Shown here: positions 22,942 to 34,855 of the stretch, piece after piece
How the letters are laid out: every line of letters starts with the position of its first letter
Position numbering within the stretch: position 1 is the first letter of the stretch
From: Climacteris rufus
Taxonomy: Eukaryota > Chordata > Aves > Passeriformes > Climacteridae
Direction of reading: 5' to 3'
Assembly (NCBI GenBank): GCA_013398175.1
Contig: VZRZ01001139.1
Coordinates: forward strand, 122,794 to 186,793
DNA: 64,000 bases
Position numbers and translations under genes: made by a program
The notes under the pieces: generated by a model
What the model saw: the letters and a program-made list of their open reading frames with translations, nothing else
The model's database searches: none
What the model was told of the DNA's origin: nothing

Positions 22942-25016
22942 TTAACTCCAAGCAACAAGTAAAAATTTCATCTTTGGATGTGATTCTAAATTCTGAAAAT
23001 TTGGACACATTTGGAAGGAATGTAATTTCAAATGAGAGCATGCAGATCAACACCTTACTGCAATAAAAAAGTCTCTTGTTGAGGATGTGGAATTGATTTC
23101 AGAAATGAAGATTTTGGCATTAAGAGAAAGCTATTCATTTCAGGCTGACTACAATAAATTGGTTCGAAATGAGCCTTTATTACTTCCGGGAATAGGAAAC
23201 ACTGTATTTATTTTATGCAAGGACTGAATGAATGCTAGTCCCTTCCTGTAGACACACAGCACCAAAAGAAAAAAAAGAAAGTTAAAGCTGTCTAAAAGCA
23301 AGAAACTCACTGTTCTTTAACTTTTTGCCAAGGATTCTTGACTGATTACAAGTAATACCTTGTTTCAAATTCTCTTGCAGCCCAGAATGCCTTCCAGAAT
23401 GAAGCAAGTATATGCAAGGAGGAAGTCAGAGTGCATAATTTGCCAATCATTCTGGCTGACACAGCAACTTTATGGGAACTTACTTGTCCCACTGCCTTTT
23501 CTATTATAAGTATCTGAAAATGCAGAGGAAAGATAGCCAAGCAGTGTTCAAATGAGATCATCGGGGACAACTGTGATTCCAGTTCATTGTGAGTTTTGTG
23601 TGAATTTCTATTCCCAAGTACCTGCCTAACTACTCTGGTATAAATTATTTTTTTACTAATTAAAATGTTGGTATAATATTGAAAGGATGACAATTCAGAG
23701 GACCATATGAAGCTTTTTTTCACTCAAAAATCTCCTGAGTAATACTTTTCTGCTCTTGCTCCTTTCATGATTAACAAATACATGTTTACATTTTAGGGTA
23801 TTATTTCCTAGGAAAAGAAAGAGGCATTAATATTAGGAGACATATAGGCAAACTGAAAAAAGTTCCGATAATTTAGAACAAAGAGAAAATGTATCTGTCA
23901 TGCATTGCTACATTGCAAACTGCAAGTAATACTGAAAGATTTGCCTAGCAAACTCAGTGTGAATATGTACATAAAAGTATCCTTATGTAGCAGCTGCTGG
24001 AATGGGTGGAAAGCTTATTGGCTTTACATTCCAATTATTAATTATCGGGATTTTCAGTATTGCTTGTGGATAAGTTGTAAGTGAAATATTTAGACCTCTT
24101 ATTTTAGGATGTTAAATCTTTAATACAATGTATCAGTCACCAAGGATTTTATACTATTTCAGTGGTGATTGAACATTACTAGAGATAATAATCTCTAATT
24201 GTGAGGCAGACTTGAAGTAATTATTTCTGTAGTGGTTCATTTTATATGGACTACTAAAGATGAGGAAGCACTGTTGTTTTGTTGTTTTGTTTTTGTTTTT
24301 TTTTTAATAGAAATATTGCCGCAGTTTTAACTAACGTAACTTTAATAATGTTGCTATGGTAATGGTTTAAGAATTGCATTTGCCTTAATCTTGCACATGC
24401 TAATTCAGAAGTCAGCAGGGATATCTCTAAGCTTATGAAGTTTTCTAAAATCAGAGCTGGTTCTATATATTTGAATTAAAGAACCTGACAATAACAACTG
24501 TAATGGGTCGGTCACCTTATTTACTTCTGCCTTCTCTTTCCTTCATCCCTTTTCTTCATCCCTTTACTTCTGCCTTTCTTTCCTTCATCCCTTCTATCCC
24601 TTTCCTTCATCCCTTTTATAAGGCTAGTACACTTAGAGTTGTCTCATAACAAATCTGTCGTGTATGCATTAGCCTGAATAGAAACTATGCAATTCGAAGT
24701 ATCCCAGTCCTCTTCAAAGAAAATTCTGTATTTAGATCAGAAGTCTTATATACATCGAATTTGAATTGCATTCAGTTTCCTTAGCATGGAAAGCAATGTT
24801 AAAAGAGTGTTAAAAATGAAATACTGGAATTTATTGATTTTGCTAATCCATTTGATTACACATATAATTTCTTGCTAATAAATATTGCTAAAGTTAAATA
24901 GTAATTCAAATAAGAAGTAGTGATCTCTAGTCTAAAATATAAAACTCACTGCATAAAATTTGAAATGTTCTGATAAAATTTGTCAAACATTCTTCACACT
25001 TTTGGAAAATTAAAAG
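22942..25016. other. Unassigned AT-rich DNA with a CCTTCATCC-rich repeat
   Basis: No gene was recognised. At 24519-24618 a pyrimidine-rich region repeats CTTCATCCCTT four times and TTTACTTCTGCCTT twice, an imperfect minisatellite. A T run lies near 24291-24306. Confidence 0.55.
24519..24618. repeat. CTTCATCCCTT imperfect tandem repeat
   Basis: CTTCATCCCTT occurs four times with variable spacers, and TTACTTCTGCCTT occurs twice, over about 100 bases. Confidence 0.75.
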
Positions 25017-26334
25017 TCCAAACTTACATCTTCAGCTGGCAGTACTGATCCTTGGGATACACCACAAATTACAGGCCTCCAACTAGACACTGCATGACTG
25101 AACACAGCCCTCTGGGATCTGCCGTTCAGCCAGTTCTCAATCCACTCATTCAGCCTGCACCTTCTAAGTTTGCCTATGAGTGTGTTGTGGGACACAGCAT
25201 CAAAAAACTTGCTGAAGTCAAGGTTAACATTCACTGCTTTCTCCTCATCTACCCAGGCAGTCATTCCAGGGTAGGTCAAACATTATTTCCCCTTGGTAAA
25301 TTCACACTGACTACTCCTGTTAGCCTTCTTTTCCTCCACATGCTGAATTACATCCAGAATGAGCAGCCATTCTACCCCTTTTCGAGGGATTGAGGTGAGG
25401 CTGACTGTCCTGTATTTTCCTGTGTCCTCCTTTCTGTCCTTTGGAAGACTGAAGTGACATTGGCTTTCCTCCAATACTCAGGCACATTTGCAGTTCTCCA
25501 TGACCTTTTGAACATGATGGAAAGTGGCTTATCAATAGCACCCATACATGTATTCCATCAGGGCCCATGGATTTGCAGTTATCAAGTTTGCCTGTTGATG
25601 TCTAACCCCATCCTACTTCACCAAAGGAAAGTCTTTCTTTCTCCAGAGCTTCCTGGTCTCCTGGGGCAGGGATTCTTGAGGCCCAGCTTTAGTGGTAAAG
25701 GCTCAGACTAGGAAGGCATTCAGTAACTTCACCTTCTCTGTATCCATTGTCACCAGTACTCCCACATCATTCAGCAGTGGGCAAGCATCTTCTCTATCTT
25801 CCCTTTGTTACTAATACAATTGAATAAGTCCTTCTGATTGTCCTTGACATCTCTTGCCAACTTTCATTCTGAATGGATCTTAGCCTTCTTTGTCACATCC
25901 CTGCATACTCTGACAACATTCCCATATTCCTTAGAAGTGGCCTGTCCCATTTATCACATTCTGTAAACTTTCTTCTTTTGTTTGAGTTTTGCCAGAAGCT
26001 TCTTGCTCATCCATGTGGGTTTCCTGCCCCTTTTTCTTGATTCCTTACTCACAGAAATACATAGATACTGAGCTTGGAGGAAGTGAAGCCTGAATACTGA
26101 CTAGTTCTCTTCCAGAGGCCTAACCCATGGGATTTCTCCAAGTAGGACCTTTAAGAAAACAAAGTTAGCTCTCCTGAAGTCTGTGGTTGTAATCCTACTT
26201 ATTTCCTTGCTTCTTCCATGCAGGATCCTGAACTCCACCATCAAATGGCCACTGAAACCAAGACTGCCTCCAACCTTACATGCACAACCAGTCTTTCTTT
26301 ATTAGTACAAGGTCTATATTAAGTTCAGTTGGCC
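25017..26334 (-). mobile_element. CR1 LINE, endonuclease-end to RT fragment
   Basis: Reading the minus strand from 26334 down, weak frames give the end of the endonuclease domain and the linker (FRILHGRSKEISR-like near 26220, then the ELLAKLKQKKKVYRM-like part near 25990). RT motifs follow: MGPDGIHVWV (about 25560), KYRTVSLTSIP (about 25400), then VNLDFSKFFDAVSHNTLIGK and GVSQGSVLP (25279 to about 25035). The element breaks off at 25017, before the FADD box, so the catalytic aspartates and the 3' end are missing. It is more diverged than the other copies and probably from an older subfamily. Confidence 0.85.
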
Positions 26335-27235
26335 ATTAAAAATGTCTTATAAAATGCAGTATTGCCTAGTGTAAATACTTGCCATGAACTACAGGTGTCT
26401 TTTGGTGATTATTGCCTCTGTGGCTAGCACTAGAGAACAACCAGGAACCTGCAAGTGTTTCTTAGAAAGTAAACTGCTCTGTTATTTGCTGCCTTTGAGT
26501 ATTTCTATAGGCTGATTTAGAATAACTGCTGCTTCTTTTACCCTGGCCAAGGTCAAGACTCTGACTGTTATATCTGAGTATGACAAGAAAGTAGCGCGAA
26601 GGTAAAAATGCGAGTATAAATTTCAGAGGCACCCAGGTGACTTACAGTTTGTGTTCACAGATAGTTAATCCACAGAAAAGAAGGGAAATAATTTACAGCA
26701 CCAATTTCTTTCTGAGCAGCTTCTAAATTACATCACATAAGCACTTGTGGGTTGGACTCACAAAGGTTAGCTTTAGCCTAGCAAGGTTAATCTCCCAAGG
26801 CTTCTTGAAACTTACAGAAAGCACATAACTTCATCCCGAGTGGGACTCACCATGGGACCCTCAGCATAGAATGATGTTTTCCAGTTTTGAAGTCAGCATG
26901 AAGAAATCACTGTGGTGTAATTATGCTGTACTAATTGTGCCATGAATACAAGCATTTACAAATCCATGCTTTGTTTTCATCCAAAAAGGCAAATTCTTAT
27001 TTAAAACTATCTTTTGAAATTCAAGTTGACATATTTTTCAGAGATTATGATAGAAATTTTATATGTTGTTTTGTTGAGAAACTCTGATAGGTAATACTCA
27101 GCTTTCTCCTTTACTGTTTGGATTATTTGTAAAATGTAGTTGGTCCAGTTTCCACTCTTCACTTATACTAGGAAGAATGTACTATTCCTATTATACCAAG
27201 TTCAGCCATTACTTTGTCATTGTAAGAGACTGAAA
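26335..27235. other. Unassigned DNA
   Basis: No gene or repeat was recognised in this 0.9-kb stretch. Confidence 0.5.
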
Positions 27236-28239
27236 TGTTAATGCTTAACGACTCAATCAGTCATTTGCAAAAGCAGTGGGTGCTTTACTGAGGGTGAGCA
27301 CTGTAACAGCCCAGGTGCAGAGGGCCTGAGCACCAGGGGATGACCATGACAAATCAATCCTTGTTTAGCAAGAACCTGGGTTCTGAGATAGATAAGGGAA
27401 AAGGATCATAAGAAGCAGATCCTGCAAGGTGGGATAATGCTTTTTATCATGCCAATGTCCTCCCTTATGCAAGTGGCTTGTTTGTAAAACTCTGATCCCT
27501 GCACTGTCCACCAGGGAAAGTGTTGGGACATTCACATTATTCATCCCTTCTGATGGGGCATAACTGGTTCAGTTGTAAAACTCCATAACTAGGGGAGATA
27601 TTGGGACAATCACAAGGCTTGAAGGTATTCATCCCTTCTGATGGGGCATAACTTGTCATAAACCATAAAAGATCCCCAAAGTATGCCTGAACTAATTTCT
27701 GGAAGGCCTGCCCATGATGCCCAGTGTTACAACAGAGCCACAGTGTTGCAAAAGACAGTGTAAAACTCCTCCCCAGTGGATGTATCTCTGTGTTCCCATC
27801 TAGCCTGAGCGTATATTAACCCATTGAACTTTGTGTTTCACAGGTTTCCTCCACCCCTGATGGATCAAGACTGTAACCACCACTTTTGACCAACTGATAT
27901 TGAAATTGCAACAATCAAATCTTGTCAGTGGATTCCTCAGTTCTGACATCTTTATACTCTTATCCTTTATTTCTCTTTCTTTCTTTTTCTTATACATTTT
28001 CTTAAGTGTTATTTGGACGCTTTTATATTGTTATATAACTCTAGATAATAATAACCAAAATGGCTACATACCTCTTTTTCATTGCAACAAATTTGTTCTA
28101 AAATAAACCCTACACTTGTATATATTTATGAACACTGATCATTTAGTGTCATTTCACTTTAATTTGCTCCAAGGGATCTTACAGGGGATTAACAAGAACC
28201 TGAGTTACCCTGGCCTTCAGGGGCTTATTGTAACAGTCA
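27236..28239 (+). mobile_element. LTR-like element, boundaries uncertain
   Basis: Two readings fit. The long one, 27236-28239, starts TGTTAATG and ends AGTCA, and is flanked by GAAA on both sides (27232-27235, 28240-28243), a 4-bp target duplication. The short one, 27725-28235, starts TGTTACAA and ends TTGTAACA, an 8-bp perfect inverted repeat, with flanks CCCAG and GTCAG matching at three of five. Either way a TATA-like GTATATTA lies near 27811 and an AATAAA near 28101. The part before 27725 contains an imperfect tandem duplication of about 88 bases (27480-27660), as in retroviral U3 enhancers. I do not recognise the family by name. Confidence 0.5.
27480..27660. repeat. Imperfect ~88-bp tandem duplication
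   Basis: Two units share GTAAAACTC at the start, TTGGGACA and a perfectly conserved 27-base core (27539-27565 and 27627-27653, containing CATCCCTTCTGATGGGGCAT). Spacing between cores is 88 bases. Confidence 0.85.
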
Positions 28240-31200
28240 GAAATAAACAGATAAAAAGAAATATAGATATCATCCTGCAAAAAGGAGAAACAGTTGCCTA
28301 TCACATCTGTAAAAGCAGAAATCTTGCTGCTTGAAAACACACAGGTGAATAAATGACTGGGGATAATTACATCGCCAGCAGCTGAATTTACTGTGAACTT
28401 TGTCAGCTGAAATGTCATTCATGTCTCAAATGGCATAGTCAATTAAATCAGTTATAAAATATGCAGCAACTGTTAAAATGCTTCATTTTCAATATTTTGT
28501 GTTAAATACATGGTTAAAAATCAACATTTCTATCCCATGAAGTTGTTTAGAAGGTGCCTTCTATCACTAATCCTATAATGAAAGTTCCTTTGAAAATGGC
28601 TATCCAACCAGTTCAACAGTGTACAATCAGTAGCATGATAAGTAAAAAGAAAAAAACCTTTATGTTTTCTGCCAGTTCTGACAGCTTACATGGTTGCAGC
28701 TACAATTACAGATAATATTAAGAAAAATAGTGGCAAAACTACCACTCACATATCTTTTCTTCTCAACCGAAGCTTATTTTGAGAAACTAACTCAGAACAT
28801 CTTATATCCCAAGTAAGCCCAAGCTGAATGACAATTATCACTTTGACAAACCATGAAGAGAATAGCAGAGACACAACTTCATTATCTACCATTTGTATTA
28901 AAAAACTACAGCTATGTGATTAGAGGTTGTAGCAACAAATATCTGTGGACATTTGACACTGAGAGACACTTCTTAACAAACACTTGACAGCATATTAAAG
29001 CTGTTTTGTTAAGATGGATAAAGGCAAAGGCATTCATAATTAAAGCAACTGTTGTCCTTAATTATCCTCTAGCTGCCTGCGTACTAGATTTCCCAAGGGA
29101 AAATAATCTGGAGATGGGTCATGTCAGACAGGCACATTACTTAGAAGAATACATATTTTCTGTAATTCATGAATTCCCTGCCTTTGTACAAATAAAGGAT
29201 ATTCCAGTCTGGGCTAACTGTAGAAGACAGATATGTAGGGACAACTTTTGCTTTTGTTGTAGCAATGTAACGTTTAGATCAGTAAGAAATGGGCTTCTCC
29301 CATCACTGCAAAGTCATATGGTGATTTCTGCATCTAAAGCAGTGGTAAGCTCCTTAAGCAGAATAACTTTCCCCAAACTGTCATGGATCTGATCTTCTTG
29401 TCAAGCACAAGAGTGTTACAGCTTGCTGCCAAGCACAAGTGCATTACAGATTGCTGACATTTAAAATACAAATGGGAGAAAGGTTTGTGCCTGTTCTTGG
29501 GTCAAATTAGCCCCCCTATCACCCTCCCCCAAAGACCTGGTGAACGCCCTTTAAGCATGCTCTGCTAATCTCCCCAATTTGAGATGCATTCAGGGATTTA
29601 GGATACCTAAATCTAGAAGGATCAGGAAATTGTGCTGTAGCTGATCACCACCTATCCTTCTCCTGTGCCCATTAACTGGTTTGACTACTGTTTAACTTCC
29701 AGAAAGCCAGTCTTAATGAGAAAGAATCAAGAAAGAAAATCTATCACTTCCTCTGATAATTGTTTTTCCACTGATTAATCAATATTAAAACTCTGTTTGT
29801 TTTCATATTGGATTTGTCTGGTTTTAGCTTCCAGATCTTGGTTTTTGTCTTTCTTTCTCTCATAGCTCACACAGTGCCTTAACAGAGATTTTCTCTGTAG
29901 GACATTGTGAAGCCACTCACATTAACTGTCATTAACATTCTTTTGCAGAAACTGTAATGATTGAATTCTTTATATCTCCCTCAGGATGGCATTTTCTCTA
30001 GCCTTTGAATACTTTTCTGCACCCTTTGTGACTTCTCAGTAATGTTTTTGTGTAGCATGAACTCCTATTGCTACTCTTTATGCTTGTGTTGGTCTTTTTA
30101 TTACTTAAGGAGAACTGAAAATCACTTTGCTGTTGTTGCTCAGTAATTCCAGTTATATTTCTTCTTTCTAAAGCATTTAAAGATGTGTTAATAGCGTATG
30201 CTTTTGACATTTTTTCAGTACCTATTCAGCATTTTATACTGTTTATGTGTAGTTTTGTCTGCAGATGAAAAAGCTGCATTCAGTGTGATTGAGCCCTATT
30301 TATCACTATAGGAATATTGCTCTGTCCTTTTTACTTTCGCCTCCTGCTATTTATGATACTACCACCCTTTGTTTCACTTGCACATTTTATATGTAATAGT
30401 TGTTTTGTTAATTCAGTGAATATACTTCAAATGCAGTAGAATAGCTTTGGGTTGTGCTCTTCTGCCTCACTTCTAATAAATATTTCTCCACAGCTGTCAG
30501 GTACACCTTTCCTAATTGTCTGATGTGCTCTCACAATGCTGTGCAGCACTAACATTGATTTTAGCTGAAACACTGAATGATAAGATTCATATTTAAACAA
30601 GGTGAACCATTCACAGGAAACAAAAGATTTTGTTTGGAAGAGTTTGTGTTTTCAAGACTGCTCAGGCTTTCCTCTTTCACCATTATTCTCTGAGCCATCC
30701 CTTTCTTCCTCTATCTCTTCCTATATCTCTTTGGGCTGATCCTGGCAGGAAAATCTCACATAGGTTCTAGGATAATGATGCCAACAGCTTGGTAAGAGCC
30801 ATTCCACCTCTGTCAGACACAAGTGCTCTTTAATTCTGTTAGTCCTAATAATTTTTTTTATGCCTAAAGATGTAAAGAAAATAGTCCCTGCTTTCCTATA
30901 GTAAGCTTGTACTAATCATGCTTGCTCTCCTGTAAAGCAGGTTAAAGGAGGTGAGCCCTCTGCTTTTCTTCCTCTCTGTCCCTAGGCTGTCTCCAAAACA
31001 CTTCTGTCCTCTTCATGAGCTTCAAAGGCTGCTTCTCTTTCTCATTAAACTACTTTCTCTAGACTTCTTAATCTTTTCTTTCTTCAGCTCTCTCATCATC
31101 TTCCTTCTTTCAGTGTCTCCCATGATCTCTTTCATTTGTTCACTTGAATTTCTCCTTAGTCTAGACATAAATGTCTCCTTCAGCAGGATTTGTGGTAGAT

Positions 31201-33734
31201 GTTGCTTCCTGTGTCCATTTACTGTTCCTCACAAGTCCTTCTAGATTTGTCATCTAGGAAAATAAAAATATTTAATCCCTGCAATGAGTAATGCCCTACT
31301 CCTATCGATCTCTACTAATAAATCAGAATTTCCTTTTGGTGAGATTGAGGGGATGGGAGACAGCCCTGAAGATGGGAGAAATCTGTACCCACTGCATTCA
31401 TCAATTTATTATTACCAATCTCAAGTCACTTTAATGCTTTTTCTTGCCAATCTGAGATTAATTAGTTTATTATAGTGATCTAGGAAGGTTCCAGTAGATG
31501 AAAGGCACATTTTTGCTATCTGCAGGCTGCTGAAGAAGATTATTTCTAACATGTCTCCTTCTTTCTCTCTCCTTTCTTGCTGTTAATTTCTTCAACTAAT
31601 TCTTTTCTTGTTTCAGCTAGAGTGGGAAACGATGGAGGCAACAGGCTGTTTAGTTAACTCTGGGTCAGAAAATGCAACAACACATGAAAGAGTTTTCTGT
31701 GTCTGCATGTTTTTGGCCCCATTTACTTCTGGAATTTCCTTTACTTGGTGTAGTCAGTGACTTCCTAAATTCAGTACAAAATTTGATTGGACTCTTGATT
31801 AACTTGTGGTAAACAAGAATTACACTTCATGGTACTAAATTAAGGGATAATTTGGGTGGCTGACATTACAATCAGGCTTTTACTGTAGAACTTCTGATTT
31901 TCTGGTAAACTGGTTAGAGGAACTTCTGAATTTCTGTAATCCTGGGAAAATTTGCAGTTGCTTCTGACATGTAATTTTTTTTGTTTTATTTTCCTTTGTG
32001 TGTTTGATATGACATGACTATTATGACAACATTTAATTTCATGTGAGTTCTTTGTGACCTTACCCGAGGGTACCATAAGCGTAGTTAACTTTAATTGAAT
32101 TAACAAACATATCATTCAAAATACCATTTTGGAAACAAAGGCTTGTTTTTTTCTTTTCTATTCTTTTTCAATGTACAAGGTAAGAGAATCCTTTCCTGGA
32201 GTAAATAAAGATTCCTATTACTGGACAGGAGCAACACCAATAGTTTTGCTATTTGGATATGTAATGCATTTGAACTGATCTCCAGTTGCCTATAATTCAG
32301 TCATTTGGGCATACGTGAAAAAATTAAATTAAAGACAATATTGTCTTGCAGTCTAGCATAATTAAAAGAACATATTTCCACAGATACCAGGCTTAATATG
32401 AAGCTTAGATTTAACTTTTGTGCTTTTGTTCAAATGTACAATCTTGACACTTTAGACATATGCCACCAAACCTTAGATGTGCCTTTCCATACCTTTTTCC
32501 TCAACAGGTTTTATTTTGGTACCTGAGAATATTTCTTCTGTTCATTTGCAGAACTCTCCCATTTTGACACCAATAGTATTTCCATTTCTGAATTCTAAGG
32601 CCAGTAGTATTTCTTTAAGTAGTAAATGATTTTTTTTTTTCTGCTGGCAAAACGCAAAAAAGTCAAGAAGAGAGTTTGCAATGTGGTTTTTTTTGGTGAA
32701 TCACAGTATAGGTAAGTGCCTAGAATATCATTCAGTTTTCTGTGAAGTATAGATTTTCCTTCAAATGTTGAATTCAGGTATTATGAACTTATTTATGATT
32801 AGCTTTAATATGTCTAGCTCTAAAAAAATTAAAACTCATACAATATGAAAGAAAATAGTCTTTATTTGAAGCTTTGCTTTAGGATAATCAATGTTTAGAA
32901 AATTCTCTGTCCCTTTTTACGAAAAGAAATATTCTGATAGTACGTTTGGGGTAGTATTGGAAATAATATGCTCTAGACAATTTAAGACATTAAAGAAAGC
33001 CAGGTTAAAATCAATATTATGCCACTAATGTAAAATTCTTCAACTATGCACAATCATTGTAATAAAACTCTCAGTGTATAATACTTAAAACCTGTCCTTA
33101 TTCAGCCTTTGGTCTAGAGTCAAGACGGAAAATATCTTGTAAAGTTGATTTTTTTTGTTTTTTTGGTCAAAGACTGTTGCTGAATTTGATTTAAGAGATT
33201 TTTTTTTCCTTAGACCAAGATAAGGAAAAAAATTAAGTCAGGTACCTGATATTAAGTTAGATATCTGAGAACTCTTATATACCAATGAAAGAGATCTCTT
33301 CTGATTTTTTTTCTACATAATCACAATGTGTTTTAGGGGACATATTTATGACCACACTATGTCTCTTTGTTTCTGAGCTGTAATTTGCCATTTCATTAAT
33401 ACATTCTTGTCCCAAATTTCATAATGAGCAAGTTCAGATTATCAGTGTTACGAGACTATTGCATTAAAGGTACATGTTTTCAGAACCTGAAAGTCTCCAT
33501 CCTTCATACTCATCCTTCCTTTAAAAAATTCAGAAAATTCTACTTGGACTCACTTGATGTTCAAAGTAATTTTTCAAAAGTGGAAAACCTTTTAATGTTC
33601 TTTAATTACAAAGTGCTACCCATACGGACTGCCCATTCTGTGCTAGGAGAAACAAAATATTTTCTGTAATTTTGAAAGTCTTCTGATGACTGAGAAAAAT
33701 TATTGAGTAACAGAAGATTCAGTTTTCAAGAGCA

Positions 33735-33761
33735 AATTTTATGTACAATGTACATAAAATT
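33735..33761. repeat. Perfect 13-bp inverted repeat
   Basis: AATTTTATGTACA, one base, then TGTACATAAAATT: arms of 13 bases with a single central A. ATGTACAATGTA recurs just downstream at about 33780-33791. Confidence 0.9.
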
Positions 33762-34837
33762 ATAAAAATACATAAAAGTTATGTACAATGTATTTTGCTG
33801 TCTTAAGCAGATCACTAAGTGGACAATTAGCTAGAAGTAAAGACATTCTCCTTTGCATTGATTTGTGGATAGAACAGCCTGCTCACCTCATTTTCAATCA
33901 ATGACATTCTGCCTGATTTCAAGCCATTTATTTTTAACACACCTTCTCTTAATACAATTACTACATTGTTACTTTTAAAGTAATCAACCAGCCACAGTGA
34001 GTAATATTATTACTTGTTCAGATGTATTTAAATAACGTATGTTAGAAATATTTTAATATTTTATGTATTAGGACAATAAAAAACATAGGAATTAATTTCT
34101 TAATACTTTTTGTTTTCTCCACTGATAGAGTAACTGCAGTTTCAAAATAAACAGCTAAAAAAAGGTATTTCCAAATGTAAACAGAAAAAAATTCTAATCC
34201 TATGCCCTGTGCCCAAGAAGAACCAAGTTAACATTGATACACAGGCTTTGACTTTTCCGAGCTCTGTAACAGCCCACTAAGGTGCAATAAAAAAGGCTTG
34301 AGACCCATGCAGGACATCTAATTTCTGGTGAAAGTCTCAGTAAAATTGCCATTTTTCTGTTAAATATGTCAGATTCAATAAACAATTGTACTGGTATAAA
34401 AACTATATAGAGACCATGGCACTTCTAAGGCCATGATTGATACATAAGCACTCTGCAATCCTCCTTAATTTCAACTACAAAGAGTGATACTTCAGATAAG
34501 GCTGTATAGTGACTTGCTAAGTTCAAATGCTATTCAGGGGAAATACTAAAGATGAATAAACCAATGCCACTTTTTCTTGGCTAAGGCCCTTCCCTCAAAT
34601 AAAAGAAGGTCAGGCTGAATCTCTGCTTCAAATTCTATTCAGCTCTCCATACAAGAGGTATGTTTTCAACAGGAACAAATCTTCACACTTTAATATCTTC
34701 ATTAGTATTTCCATAACCCTAACTTAATTGGAAAGAAATTTTTGAAAAGATTTGCTCTAAGAAAAAGCTTCCAACTAAGCACACTTGTGGTTTCTGCTGG
34801 AGAATGGCATGTTCTTAAAGTAACTCTTCTCTTAAAA

Positions 34838-34855
34838 AGGAGGAGGAGGAGGAGG
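34838..34855. repeat. AGG trinucleotide repeat
   Basis: Six perfect AGG units. Confidence 0.9.

Noticed and set aside
23346..23723. 125-codon minus-strand open frame
   Set aside because: No domain or homology recognised; composition fits AT-rich background.
29006..29392. 128-codon open frame on the plus strand
   Set aside because: It starts only from TTG, has no recognisable domain and no supporting splice pattern; likely chance.
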